From NCBI GenBank assembly GCA_016718385.1, contig JADKDK010000007.1:186001-250000 (forward strand): a DNA stretch of 64,000 bases, in the 5' to 3' direction. Shown one piece after another: positions 19,318-28,564 of the stretch. Each line of letters begins with the position of its first letter. Position 1 is the first letter of the stretch. The notes beneath the pieces were generated by a model. That model had not been told where the DNA came from, made no database searches, and saw nothing but the letters and a program-made list of their open reading frames with translations. The translations under genes and the position numbers were made by a program. The DNA is from Gammaproteobacteria bacterium. GTDB lineage: Bacteria; Pseudomonadota; Gammaproteobacteria; Pseudomonadales; UBA5518.

Positions 19318-20304
19318 CACTTCCACGTCTGTGTGGTGGACGGGGTGTTTGAGGAGGTGGCAGGCGAGGGCAGCGCTGATGCCGCAATGCAAGTCTCTGC
19401 GTCAGGTGTCGTATTCCACCCTGCCACCGGCATCGATGCGACACCCGTGGCACAAGTGCAGACCACACTGCAAAAACGTATCCTGCGCGCCTTTGTGGGC
19501 CGTGGGCTGCTGGAGAACTTCGAGGCAAAAGAGATGCTGGGGTACAAACACAGCGGTTTCTCGGTGGATGCCGGGGTGTGCATTGAATCCCACGACCGTC
19601 CAGGCCTTGAGCGGCTCTTGCGCTATTGCGCCCGCCCACCCTTTGCGATGGACAGGCTGCGCAAAGAGGGTGCTGAGCTGGTGTACCGCTGCGGCAAGCA
19701 GCGCAGCGAACCCACCAGCGACAAGCGCGGTGCCAAGGTTGATGAGCTGCACCTCACACCGCTGGAGCTGATCGACCGCATCGCCGCGCTGGTGCCACCG
19801 CCACGCACCCACCGGCACCGCTACTTTGGTGTGCTGGCACCAAACTCGCCGCTGAGAGCGGCGGTAACGGCGCTGGCCCAGCCTGCTGCGTCGCAACCAG
19901 CCACGGTGGAGACTGCACAACCTGGCGCGGGCGTACCTGGGGTGGCGGCGCCGGGCAACGCGGCCACACCCACACCCGAACCTGAAGCACGCCCGAAGCG
20001 AGCGGCGCATTACTTGTGGGCGGTGCTGATTGCCCGCATCTACGAGGCATTTCCGCTGCTGTGCCCCATGTGCGGTGGGCAGATGCGCATCATTGCCTTC
20101 ATCACCCACAGCGCCGAAATCCGCCACATCCTGAACCACATCGGGGTGGAGTCTGCCCCCCCGCACATCACCCCGGCACGCGGGCCACCGCTGTGGGAGG
20201 GCTGCGACGCGCCGGTGGATGATGGTGCGCAAGGCGAGCCGGATTGGGATCTGGCAGCTCAACCCGCACCCGATTACGAGGTAGACCAGCGCGTCAATTG
20301 GTGA
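19318..20304 (+). pseudogene. IS91-family (Y2, HUH) transposase, N-terminally truncated
   Basis: About 328 codons of an IS91-type transposase remain. They begin with the catalytic HUH motif itself (HFHVCVVDGVFEEV), directly at the IS3 right end. The catalytic tyrosine region (LLRYCARPPFAMDRL), the SEPTSDKRGAK segment, PPPRTHRHRYFGVLAPNSPLR and a C-terminal CPMCGG are all present. The zinc-binding N-terminal domain before the HUH is missing. No start codon belongs to it, so it is dead unless read from the IS3. The sequence to about 20485 probably contains its 3' terminal region. Confidence 0.85.
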
Positions 20305-20489
20305 CCCAGTGAAGCGGCGGTATCCATCGCTGCGGGGAAGCAGCTGCGCGCGCGCCAGGCCCAAATGCATACTGCCTCCCAAGCTCTTGCCATTGAGCGG
20401 CAAGCGAGCGCTCAACCTTCCTTGGCCGAACGTGTTTCGAGGCCCAAAACTCGTGCTATACTTGGCCTCATGCGGTTGAATTTCCTATC

Positions 20490-20732
20490 CGTGGCCGGGG
20501 TGAAACGCGACAGGGCTGACTTGGCAAAACGCGGGTTGTCGCTGAGGAAATTGGCCGCCGTGACGTCCATGTTGGTGAAGTTGGCGCGGCCACCGCCCGA
20601 GATGCGGATTTTTTCGGCCACCTTTTCGCTGTGGTCCAGCACCAAAACCTTCAGCCCCAGTTGCCCCGCTACCCCGGCACAAAACAGGCCGGCTGCACCG
20701 GCGCCCACGATCACGACATCAAAACTTTGCAT
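20490..20732 (-). pseudogene. BaiN/HI0933-type NAD(P)/FAD-dependent oxidoreductase, N-terminal fragment
   Basis: The first ~81 codons are clearly the FAD-binding start of the HI0933-like family: VVIVGAGAAGLFCAG (dinucleotide fold), EKIRISGGGRANFTN, then NPRFAKSALSRFTP. After that the sequence departs from the family exactly where IS91-side DNA begins. The remaining ~300 residues are missing. The start codon is intact and divergent from the sterol desaturase remnant. It is a fragment cut off by the IS91-family element. Confidence 0.85.
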
Positions 20733-20804
20733 GGGCTGCAGTGTATACTTTCAACGATGACGGTACCCGATACAGAGGCGCTGCATAACGAGAGAGACAA
20801 AACC

Positions 20805-22033
20805 ATGAATCCCATTGTTTACGCCATACCCGTATTCATGCTCACCATCCTGCTCGAGGCCTGGGTGGCCCGGCGGCGCGGTGTGGCGGTCTACGACATT
20901 CCCGACGCCATCACCAGCCTGCACCATGGCCTGTTGAGCCAGGTGACCAACGCCTTCACCAAGATCGCCACGCTGGGCATCTACATCGCGGTGTATGAGG
21001 CCTACCGCTTTACCGAATGGTCCATGAGCAGTATTCCGCTGTGGATTCTGGCCCTGGTGCTGTACGACCTGTGTTACTACTGGGCGCACCGCATGGGCCA
21101 CGAGGTCAATGTCATGTGGGCCTCGCATGTGGTACACCACTCGTCGGAGTACTACAACCTGTCTACCGCACTGCGGCAGACCTCTACCGGTGCGTTATTC
21201 GGCTGGGTGTTCTACCTGCCCTGGCGGTGCTCGGTATCCCGTGGCAGATGCTGGTGATCGTGGGCCTGATCGACCTGCTGTACCAGTACTGGGTGCACAC
21301 CGAGCTGATTGGCCGACTGGGCATACTGGATCGCATTCTGGTGACGCCCAGCAACCACCGTGTGCACCACGGCCAGAACGACTACTGCATCGACAAGAAC
21401 TATGGCGGCATCCTGGTCCTGTGGGACCGTCTGTTCGGCACCTTTGCCGACGAGCGCGATGACGAGAAAATTTGCTACGGCATCCGCAAGCCGCTGCACA
21501 GCTTCAGCCCGATCAAGGGCAACCTGCACTACTACGCCGACCTGTGGCAGATGTCCCGTGCGGCAAAAGGCTGGCGCGCCAAGCTGGGTGTCTGGGTGGC
21601 GCCACCGGGCGGCTGGACCGACGAACCCATCGAACATTTCGAGCCCCGCACCTTTACCCGCTTTGATGTGCAGACCCCCGCGCCGCTGCGCTGGTATGTG
21701 GCGCTGCAGTGCGCGGTGCTGGTGCCTTTTGTGTCGCATTTCATCGGTGTGGCTAAGGGTCTGGACAGAGGCACGGCCGCGGTGTACGCGCTGGGCATTC
21801 TGGTCACGGCGGTGGCGCTGGGGCGCTGCTTGAGCGTTTTGTCTGGGGCAAGTGGCTGGAGCAGGTGCGTCTGCTGGCGCTGGGTGTGTCGTTCGCCGCC
21901 GTGCCGCAGTGGTTTGGCTTTGAGGCGCCGCTGCTGCTCAAGGGGTGCATTGCTGGTGTTGTGTGTGGGCAGTGTGGTCTGGCTGAATCGCCAGTCCGTC
22001 GCCCCTGCCAACGCGGTGGGAGTGGCAGCATGA
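20805..22033 (+). pseudogene. Sterol desaturase / fatty-acid hydroxylase family protein, three frameshifts
   Basis: This was originally a ~408-residue membrane protein. Family histidine clusters are present in order: YYWAHRMGHE and HVVHHSSEYYN in the first frame, then QYWVHTE and NHRVHHGQND in the second. They would bind a di-iron centre. Similarity jumps frame near 21219 (CCC, expected CCCC), 21820 (GGGG, expected five) and 21942 (GGGG, expected three), all in short homopolymers. Restoring these gives a continuous protein ending NAVGVAA. It is either a real pseudogene or affected by sequencing errors. Substrate unknown. Confidence 0.85.
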
Positions 22034-22600
22034 ACCCGGACGCCTTGTCGGATCTGGTGCTGCTGCTGGTGTGTGCTGCCATCCTGTGGTTTCACCTGCG
22101 CCAGCGGCCTGCTGTGGCAGTGGCTGCCGGCCTGATCGGTTTGGCGGCCTGCCTGGGTGTGCTGCGGTATTCGGGCTGGGCCGAGATGCTGGGGCCACAC
22201 CGTTTCACCAGCCTGCTGGCCGCCTGTGCTGCGTTTCCGTTGCTTGCATCAGGCCTGCGCTGGCCGGATGCGCCGCTGGCCACACGTGGCGCGGCGGTCG
22301 GGCGTTTTGTGCTGGTCGTGGGGGGTGTCGGCATCGTGCTGACGCTGGCCGGTCTGGTGCTCTGGTCGCAGGTGGTGCCGGGCGTGTGCGCGCTGGTGAT
22401 TGCCTGGACGGCGGTGCAGCAGCGCAATACCTGGGGCATGGCGGGCACGCTGGCTTTGTTGGGCAGCTTTGTGGTGGCGGCTACTGGCAAGGCCGACAGC
22501 AACTACCGGGACTCTTTAACAACGTGCAGTTGATGCACTACAGTCTGGCGCTGGCCTTGGCGCTGCTGGCGGTGGGGGGCCACGCGCACACCACAAAACC
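22030..22600 (+). pseudogene. Hydrophobic membrane protein downstream of the sterol desaturase, frameshifted
   Basis: The ATG at 22030 overlaps the end of the sterol desaturase frame. It encodes five or six hydrophobic helices (for example VLLLVCAAILWFHL, FVLVVGGVGIVLTLAGLVLW). At about 22508 the similarity-like frame continues one base out of phase (GLFNNVQLMHYSLALALALL), consistent with one G missing from a GGGG run. I do not recognise the family. Gene order suggests it worked with the desaturase. The 3' end runs into the methyltransferase fragment. Confidence 0.55.
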
Positions 22601-22895
22601 AGCAGCTCGCGGCTGCCTGAACGCTCAGGCGGTGCGCGTCTGGCCCGGGGTTCCCGTTCGGGGACCTGGGCTGCGGCCAGCAGGCCCTGCATCACATCAC
22701 CGACCACGATGACGCTGGGGCTGGCCAGGCCTTCGCGGGCGATGGTGGTCTGCAGCTCACCCAGCGTGCAGACCGCATGGCGCTGCGTGGGCAGGCTGGC
22801 GTTGTGCACGATGGCCACGGGGGTGGTGTCGGGCAGGCCGTACAGCAGTTCGTCCTGGATGTGGGCGGCACCGCTCACACCCATGTAAATCACCA
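22516..22895 (-). pseudogene. Uroporphyrinogen-III C-methyltransferase (SUMT/CobA), C-terminal fragment
   Basis: About 85 codons match the C-terminal third of SUMT: LVIYMGVSGAAHIQDELL, TPVAIVHNASLPTQR, CTLGELQTTI and SPSVIVVGDVM. The enzyme makes precorrin-2 for sirohaem and cobalamin. The N-terminal SAM-binding part is absent. The sequence joins a LysR gene body running the other way at about 22896. The frame after VMQGLLAAAQ is Arg/Pro-rich and probably not genuine. No start codon of its own remains. Confidence 0.8.
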
Positions 22896-22896
22896 A

Positions 22897-23687
22897 AGCG
22901 CGACCTGGAAAGCCAGCTTGGCGTGCAGTTGTTCGACCGCAGCACACGCCTGACGCGGCTGACCTGGGCCGGCCAGGTGTTCCTCGGCGAATGCCGGCGC
23001 GTGCAGGCCACCGTGGAGCAGGCAGTCAAGAGCGCCAAGGCGGCGGCACAGGGCTACCAGGGCCATCTGCGCATCGCGATCTGCGACAGCCTGGCGCAGC
23101 CCCGCATCGCCACCTTGCTGGCACGCAGCCGCGAGGATGAGCCCGAGCTGGAGATTCGCGTCTTCGAGCTGCCGTTCGCGCAGCAGCTCAAGATGCTGCA
23201 CAACGATCTGCTGGACATCGGCTTTGCGTTGTCAAACGCGGTACATGATGGCCTCGTCGCCGAGCCGGTGTGGACCGATCCGCTGTCGGTGATCGTGCCC
23301 GCACGCCACCCCTTGCTGGCACACGTGCAGGTGCCGCTGGCCGAAGCCCTGAAGTTCCCGCTGGTTCTGTGCCATCCCGAATCGGGATCGGGCTGCCGCC
23401 ATCAGATTCAAGCGCTGCTGCAGGACGCAGGCACGCCGCTCAAGCTGGTCGATGAAGTGACCAGCCTGGGCGTGATGCTGACCCTGGTCGGTGCCGGCTA
23501 CGGCATCGGCTTCGCCATCGCCTCGCAGGTGCAGACGCTACAGCGCCCGGACATCTCCATTCGTCCCTTGGCCGGCACCCCACCGGTGCTCTCTACCTAC
23601 CTGCTGCGCCGCCGGGGCGAACCCTCGGAGCCCATGAAGCGGTTCATCGAGCGGGCGAAAGGCGGGCGGGACCGGGCCTGTCGATGA
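22897..23687 (+). pseudogene. LysR-family regulator remnant (copy 3), HTH missing
   Basis: From DLESQLGVQLFDRS onward this is a complete LysR effector half. It runs through LTWAGQVFLGECRRV, the core domain (HLRIAICDS, LEIRVFELPF), FPLVLCHPESGSGC, MLTLVGAGYGIGF and the C-terminal MKRFIERAK. The first ~40 residues with the HTH were removed where the sequence joins the SUMT fragment. A Met at 22923 could start translation, but the product could not bind DNA through an HTH. It is the same subfamily as the LysR genes at the window start. Confidence 0.85.
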
Positions 23688-24249
23688 TGAGTCAATCCTT
23701 TGAGGACGCAGCTCACCTGTCCGTAGCGGCCTGTGGCGTGATGTGCCAGTGGACAGATAGACTTCGGTATGAAATCCGATGCTCTGGCTGTTGATGGATG
23801 TGCTTGGCTCGCTTTGGATCACCCGCAACGGCCTGCGTTGACCAGGCCGAAGACTTGAGTCCACAATCGAGTCCATTCCGTGACGCTTGGATCGGAAAAA
23901 ACGTTCGTAATAAACGAGTTAGCGACCGGGTGCTGTTCCCATCACCCGCTCCATTCACCTCTCCCAGAACGCCCCAGTACATCGCCAGGCCCGCGTAACT
24001 AGCGGAAACTAATCGAAAAAGACGGTTCAGGACGCCCCAGGAGACTGCGTGGCATCCCGGCCAATGTGTTGGGAACATTGTTGGTACATGCGATGTCAGC
24101 AGTCGAGTACCAACAATGGCAACGGGTAAGCTTACCGATACCGCAATCCGCAGCGCGAAGCCCAGAAGCAAGTCGTACCGTCTGAGCGACGGTGCGATTT
24201 GCGAATTCGCATGCGACAAGAAGGCCGGGACAATCTTGCTGATCAACTA
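23688..24249. other. Non-coding or degenerate gap
   Basis: About 560 bases with lower GC than the surroundings and no convincing gene on either strand. A 177-codon minus-strand frame exists, but its product shows no domain, has unusual composition and lacks a ribosome-binding site. It is probably a scar between the rearranged zone and the toxin-antitoxin module. Confidence 0.45.
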
Positions 24250-24267
24250 GTAGCACATTTGTGCTAC
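24250..24267. promoter_or_regulatory. Palindromic operator of the toxin-antitoxin module
   Basis: The site is an 18-bp perfect palindrome: GTAGCACA, then TT, then TGTGCTAC. It lies 38 bases before the antitoxin start and includes a TGCTACATT stretch that could act as a -10 region. Ribbon-helix-helix antitoxins commonly repress their own operon from such sites. Binding is inferred from position and symmetry. Confidence 0.75.
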
Positions 24268-24304
24268 ATTCACACAATCAGAAGTTCCTCGGAGATCCTG
24301 CAGA

Positions 24305-24589
24305 ATGTCCACGACGACCATCCGTTTGCCCGACGATCTGAAAGAGCGTGTTGCCATAGCCGCAGAGCGCGCGGGTATGACCTCTCATGCGCTGATCCTG
24401 GATGCGATTGCAGAGCGCGTGGAAGCACAAGAAAGAAGCGGGGCGTTTCATGAGACCGCGGAACAACGGTATGGCGATGTCGTCTCATCGGGAGAGACGA
24501 TTCCCTGGTCTGAGATGCGCACCTATCTTGAAGAGCGAATCAAGGGTAGCAAGCCGCCCCGCCCCCAGGCGCGAAAGCTGTCGCGCTGA
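24305..24589 (+). CDS. CopG/ParD-type ribbon-helix-helix antitoxin
   Basis: A 94-residue protein with a ribbon-helix-helix N-terminus: beta strand TTTIRLPDDLKERV, then helices through MTSHALILDAIAERVEAQE. The flexible C-terminal half (about 50-94) would wrap the toxin. A GGAG site is ~10 bases upstream of the ATG. It lies directly downstream of a perfect operator palindrome and 12 bases before the toxin reading frame. It looks fully intact while the toxin is not. Confidence 0.88.
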   Translation: MSTTTIRLPDDLKERVAIAAERAGMTSHALILDAIAERVEAQERSGAFHETAEQRYGDVVSSGETIPWSEMRTYLEERIKGSKPPRPQARKLSR

Positions 24590-24601
24590 GCGACCGTCGC
24601 A

Positions 24602-24899
24602 ATGACACGGATCGAGCTGGCGCCAGCGGTTGCCGACGATTTCGATCGGATACTGCTGCATCTCGCCCAATATGAAGTCACGGACGCGTCAGCGCGGGTT
24701 AGCGAAATCATCCCAGGCGATCAGCGTGCTCGAAACCAACCCCTTGGTGGGCCGCCCTACGCGCAATGACACTCGAGAACTGGTCATCGGCCGCCAGTCG
24801 CGGGGCTATGTCGCTCTTTATCGATATGTGCGCGAGGTCGACATCGTCTTTGTGCTGGCGATAAGGAATCAGCGGGAGGCGGGCTACAGGTCCTTATAG
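24602..24899 (+). pseudogene. ParE/RelE-family toxin, frameshifted
   Basis: The first 36 codons (TRIELAPAVADDFDRILLHL up to EII) are a typical ParE start. The rest of the family sequence (QAISVLETNPLVGRP, RELVIGRQSRGYVALYRY, VFVLAIRNQREAGY) continues in another frame after a CCC at 24712-24714, where CC is expected. One inserted C therefore truncates the toxin. If the base is a sequencing error the protein would be about 99 residues and normal. ParE-type toxins act on gyrase or mRNA. The specific target cannot be read here. Confidence 0.85.
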
Positions 24900-24934
24900 G
24901 CTCAGGTTCCGAGCCCAGAACGGCTCGAGCAGGT

Positions 24935-26512
24935 TCACGAAGAAGAGGTTTTCGCGCGTGCCTTTTTCGCCGGCTTCGCCTTCACCTTCGGCTTGTTCCG
25001 GGGCGCTCGGGGCGTCGCCGCTTTCCTCGACGGGACCTTTCTCTTGGCCGGGGCGGGCTCGATTCCCATCGCCTGCTCGAGAATGGCCAGCTCCTCGCCG
25101 GCGTGTACCGCGATCCGCTGCGGGCTCGGACACAGGTCCGGGCAGGCCAGGATGCCGACGTCGAGGTTGTCGCCGAAGTTGCTGACCGTGATGTTCAAGG
25201 CCTGCCCGGGCAGCAGCAGCGATGCCGCGTACATCGCCTCCATCCGCGCACCGTTGACGTACTGCGTCTCGCGCGGGCCGGGTACGTTGGAGATGACCAG
25301 GTTGGCGTTGAGCACCTTGTGGCCGTGGCGTGTCTTTGCGACAAGCGCCTGCGGCATCATCGTCAGGTTCAGGTAATTGAAGTAGGCGTCCTGATCGAGG
25401 CTCTGCATCAAGGCCTTGTTGGCGCGGCTAGAGGCGACGACGCCGCGCAGGCGCTGCGTGGGGTGACCGACGTGCGTCTCCAGTGATACCAGGATCTGCC
25501 CGACTGCGTTGCCAGCGGCCGCGCCGTCCTTGCGCGTCAGGGCCACCGGACACGCGGCGATCAGTGGCTCCCTGGGCAGCGCGTCGCGGTCCTTGAGGTA
25601 GCGGCGCAGTGCCCCGCCGCACACGGCCAGCACGATCTCGTTGACCGTGGCGCCACCTTCCACCGCAGCGCCCAGCGCCCTGATGCGCGGGATCGACAGC
25701 GACACCGTGCCCAGCCTTCGGCGCGGCGTCAGTGGGCCGTTGAGGATCGATGCCGGCGCCGTGTAGGGTACGATCACGCCCGGGCCCGCGTCATGCCCGA
25801 GCACCGCGCGCATCTTCGACAGAGCCTTGCCCCATGCAGCGAGCTGATCGAGTCTGCCGGCTTCGGCGGCTGCTGCACGCTTGCCGCCCGCGGCGCGCTC
25901 GCGGTGCTTGCTCAGGTCGACCGCCCAGATCGGCAGCAGACCGCGCACCGACGGTTTCGTCGAGCGTGTGTACTGCGCCAGCGACACGCCGCGCTTGCCG
26001 TCGAACTGCGAGTGGTGCAGCTTCATGTAGACGGCGTAGCGACCGCCTTCGAGCCCTTCGATCAGGTGCATTTCCCACAGCGGCCGCGAGCGGTCGAGGC
26101 GGTTGACGTGCAGCCGCGCGACCAGCTCGCCCAGCTCGCGCTGGCCACCCGGGTACGGCAGGGCATGCAGGTAAATGTGTTCTTCGGGATTGACGTTCTC
26201 GAGCCGCTTCCACACGCGCACCGCCGTGTCCTTCTTCTTGCGGCGCGGGCTCGGCCGCATCCAGGCGAGCAGACCCTGAGACTCGGTATCTTCTTCCTCC
26301 GCGAGGGTCGACAGCACATAGTTGAACGGCTCGGCGCGCACTGGCTGGCGCTTGATCTACGCGTAGTACTTCTGCATGAAGTCGCGCCCGGCGCCGGGCG
26401 GCAGCTCGTAGATCTCCAGGCCACCGACGTGCGTCGGTGCGGTCGGGGTGTCGGCGTCGAGGAAGTACTCGTCCTGGGCATTCAGTCGCTGCGTGACGTT
26501 CTCGGACTTCAT
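24935..26512 (-). pseudogene. WS/DGAT-family acyltransferase 1, interrupted by an in-frame amber codon
   Basis: Wax-ester synthase/diacylglycerol acyltransferase family, about 525 codons. The ATG at 26512 has a strong AGGAGGG site and begins with the family pattern LNAQDEYFLDADTPTAPTHVGGL. Codon 52 is TAG (26359-26357), and the same frame then continues without break through HHSQFDG (active-site HHxxxDG), VVASSRANKALMQ, LVISNVPGPRE and a long Lys/Ala-rich tail. The amber codon removes the catalytic part unless suppressed or restarted at Met 26341. A basic C-terminal extension of ~50 residues is unusual. Confidence 0.88.
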
Positions 26513-26550
26513 CCAGCCCTCCTGATCAGGCGATTCCGGCTGCGGTCCAT

Positions 26551-26569
26551 GTGCACGTAGTCCGTGCAC
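26551..26569. other. Hairpin between the WS/DGAT 1 and WS/DGAT 2 genes
   Basis: GTGCACG and its reverse complement CGTGCAC flank a 5-base loop, upstream of WS/DGAT 1 and downstream of WS/DGAT 2. A second smaller stem (GCCGAT..ATCGGC) follows at about 26600. They may end transcription of WS/DGAT 2, but there is no T-run. Confidence 0.4.
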
Positions 26570-26632
26570 GCGCCGCACCGCACGCGCAGGATGTGCGCGC
26601 TGCCGATAGGCATCGGCGTCCCGGGGGCTCCG

Positions 26633-27991
26633 TCATCGGGAGGCCCTGCCGATGCCCACCGCACGCTCCAGCTCGCGCAGTGCCTTCGGCATCTGCACCG
26701 CGAGCTTCTGCACGCTGGGCAGGGTGTCGGGGCAGGCCGTGAAACCGAAGTGCAGGCCCTCGTGGTAACCGAGCACGGTGATGTTCAACCGCTGATCACT
26801 GGCCAGCACGGAGACCGGGTACATGCCGTCCATCTCGGCCCCGTTGAAATACAGCTTCTGCTTCGGGCCGGGAACATTGGAAATGGTCAGGTTCGTGAAG
26901 GCGGCGTGGTCGGGGTCGGTGTTTTCCCGTTTCGGGAGCATCATCACCGCCAACATCCCGAGCGAACTGATCGCGCGGTTGAGCGCCAATGGCAGGCGGT
27001 TGAACTCCTCCTTCGCGTCGCGCATCGCATCGCGGACCGCCAGCAGCCGCTTTTTCGGATCGGCGATGTGCGTGGCAATCGGCGCGTGCACGGCAGCCAC
27101 CGAATTGCCGATCCTCTGACCGGGCTCTCGCGGCAACGCCACCGGTACGGTGACCAGCACGCTGTCCTTCGGAATGCGCTCGAACTCCTGGAGATACGCC
27201 CGCAAGGCCCCGCTGCACAGCGCGAGCACGACGTCGTTGACGGTCGCGTCCACCGCCTTGGCGACAGCCTTGACGCGCGCCAGCGCGAGCCATTGCGTGG
27301 CGAACCGCCTGCGGCCGGTGGTGTTGCCGTTGAGAATACAGCGCGGCCCGCGCGGGATGTACGACCCCGCCTTGCGTTTGGGTCCCGGCTTGCCGATGTC
27401 CCCGAGCAGCCCCTCGAAGAAGCTGCGCCAGTCCTCGTCGGCCGCCTGCGTCGCCTTTTGCGGCGCTTCGGTACTCAGCGGTGCCGACCAGGGCGGCGGG
27501 CTCGCGCCGCGCGGGGTATCGGACAGGATCTGTGTCAATTGATGCATGAGGCCTACGCCATCGACCAGCGCGTGGTGGATCTTTATGTAGAAAGCGAAGC
27601 GCTTGGGCTGCAGACCTTCGATCAGCGTGCATTCCCACAGCGGGCGCGAGCGCTCGAGCGGCAGCGAGTGCAGGCGTGAGATCGCCAGCCCCAGTTCGCG
27701 CTCCCCTCCCGGCCAGGGCAGTGCCTCGTGCCGCAGGTGGTATTCGAGGTCGATCGCCTCGTCGACCTCCAGCTCGGGCCGCAGTGTGGACAAGCGTTCG
27801 TGCTGCTTCAGGCGCAGGTTGAAGGGTGCGACTTCCACCGGAAAACGCATCAGCCTGTCGTGCAGTTTCTGCATGTAGTCGATGGATGCTTTGTCGGGCA
27901 GCTGGAAAGTGAGCAGGAAGCCGATGTGCATCGGAACCGCGGGCCCTTCCAGCGCCAGAAAGGACACGTCCTGTGCGTTGAGCTTTACCAT
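26633..27991 (-). CDS. WS/DGAT-family acyltransferase 2 (wax ester / triacylglycerol synthase)
   Basis: A 452-residue intact member. The active-site motif HHALVDG is at 139-145, with LNAQDVSFLALEGPAVPMHIG at the N-terminus, PLWECTLIEG, and TNLTISNVPGPKQKLYFNGAEM near residue 365. It transfers an acyl group from acyl-CoA to a fatty alcohol or diacylglycerol at the inner membrane or lipid-droplet surface. The ATG at 27991 is chosen for its GAGGAGG site. An upstream in-frame start would add an untypical leader. It lies 120 bases upstream of WS/DGAT 1 on the same strand. Confidence 0.93.
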   Translation of the reverse strand: MVKLNAQDVSFLALEGPAVPMHIGFLLTFQLPDKASIDYMQKLHDRLMRFPVEVAPFNLRLKQHERLSTLRPELEVDEAIDLEYHLRHEALPWPGGERELGLAISRLHSLPLERSRPLWECTLIEGLQPKRFAFYIKIHHALVDGVGLMHQLTQILSDTPRGASPPPWSAPLSTEAPQKATQAADEDWRSFFEGLLGDIGKPGPKRKAGSYIPRGPRCILNGNTTGRRRFATQWLALARVKAVAKAVDATVNDVVLALCSGALRAYLQEFERIPKDSVLVTVPVALPREPGQRIGNSVAAVHAPIATHIADPKKRLLAVRDAMRDAKEEFNRLPLALNRAISSLGMLAVMMLPKRENTDPDHAAFTNLTISNVPGPKQKLYFNGAEMDGMYPVSVLASDQRLNITVLGYHEGLHFGFTACPDTLPSVQKLAVQMPKALRELERAVGIGRASR

Positions 27992-28196
27992 CGCATGGCC
28001 TCCTCGGTGCCCGGGCGCCCACATCCCCCTTTAGCTCAACCCGCATTCTCACCCCCGATCTTCTGCGGCCGAATCGGCTCGGGAAATCCTGCAGATGCGC
28101 CTTCGCGACGAACAGGTGCGAGCAAGCGAGTTTCGAGATTAAAGCATCAGTGCGACGTCGTACATCATTCTCCATTCTGTTGGTGCTCGCTCAGAT

Positions 28197-28388
28197 TTGG
28201 CCGGCTGCACGCTGGTGCTCGCGATGCCGATGTCGTGGAAAGGCACGCTGCGACAATATGCCGGCCGCCTGCACCTCGAACACGCAGGCGAGTCAGGCGT
28301 GCGGATCATCGACTTCGTGGACACCGGTCACCCCGCTCTGTTGCGGACGTGGGAGGAGCGCCAACGCGGCTATCGGGCGATGGGGTAG
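28197..28388 (+). pseudogene. DEAD/DEAH-type helicase, C-terminal fragment
   Basis: Sixty-odd codons read WKGTLRQYAGRLHLEHAG, then IIDFVDTGHPALLRTWEERQRGYRAMG. This matches the last part of large SSL2-like DNA/RNA helicases (motif VI region QYAGRLH and the following RIIDFVD). Nothing of the helicase remains on either side. It is opposite in direction to the lipid genes and is a scar from an earlier occupant of the site. Confidence 0.7.
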
Positions 28389-28439
28389 CTGTCGCGGCAC
28401 CCCGCAGAGACGAAAAAAACCGCCCAAGCGCCTGCATCC

Positions 28440-28493
28440 CACTGATTCGCGCTTGAACTCGGGGGTAAACGAACGACGTTGCTTGCTAATTAG
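28440..28493 (-). mobile_element. IS3-family OrfA N-terminal scrap
   Basis: The minus strand reads SKQRRSFTPEFKRESV, the standard opening of IS3-family OrfA proteins, then loses similarity. Only ~17 codons remain, with no partner OrfB nearby. It lies between the helicase scrap and WS/DGAT 3 and marks an old recombination point. Confidence 0.6.
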
Positions 28494-28564
28494 ACCACTA
28501 CAGAGAGGCTGAAGCGGGATTCCAAGTTGCTTCGACCCGGCTGCCCAATCGGGGTTTGCCTGTG

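Noticed and set aside
23713..24246. A 177-codon minus-strand frame in the gap before the toxin-antitoxin pair
   Set aside because: No ribosome-binding site, no domain and mixed composition; more likely degenerate DNA.
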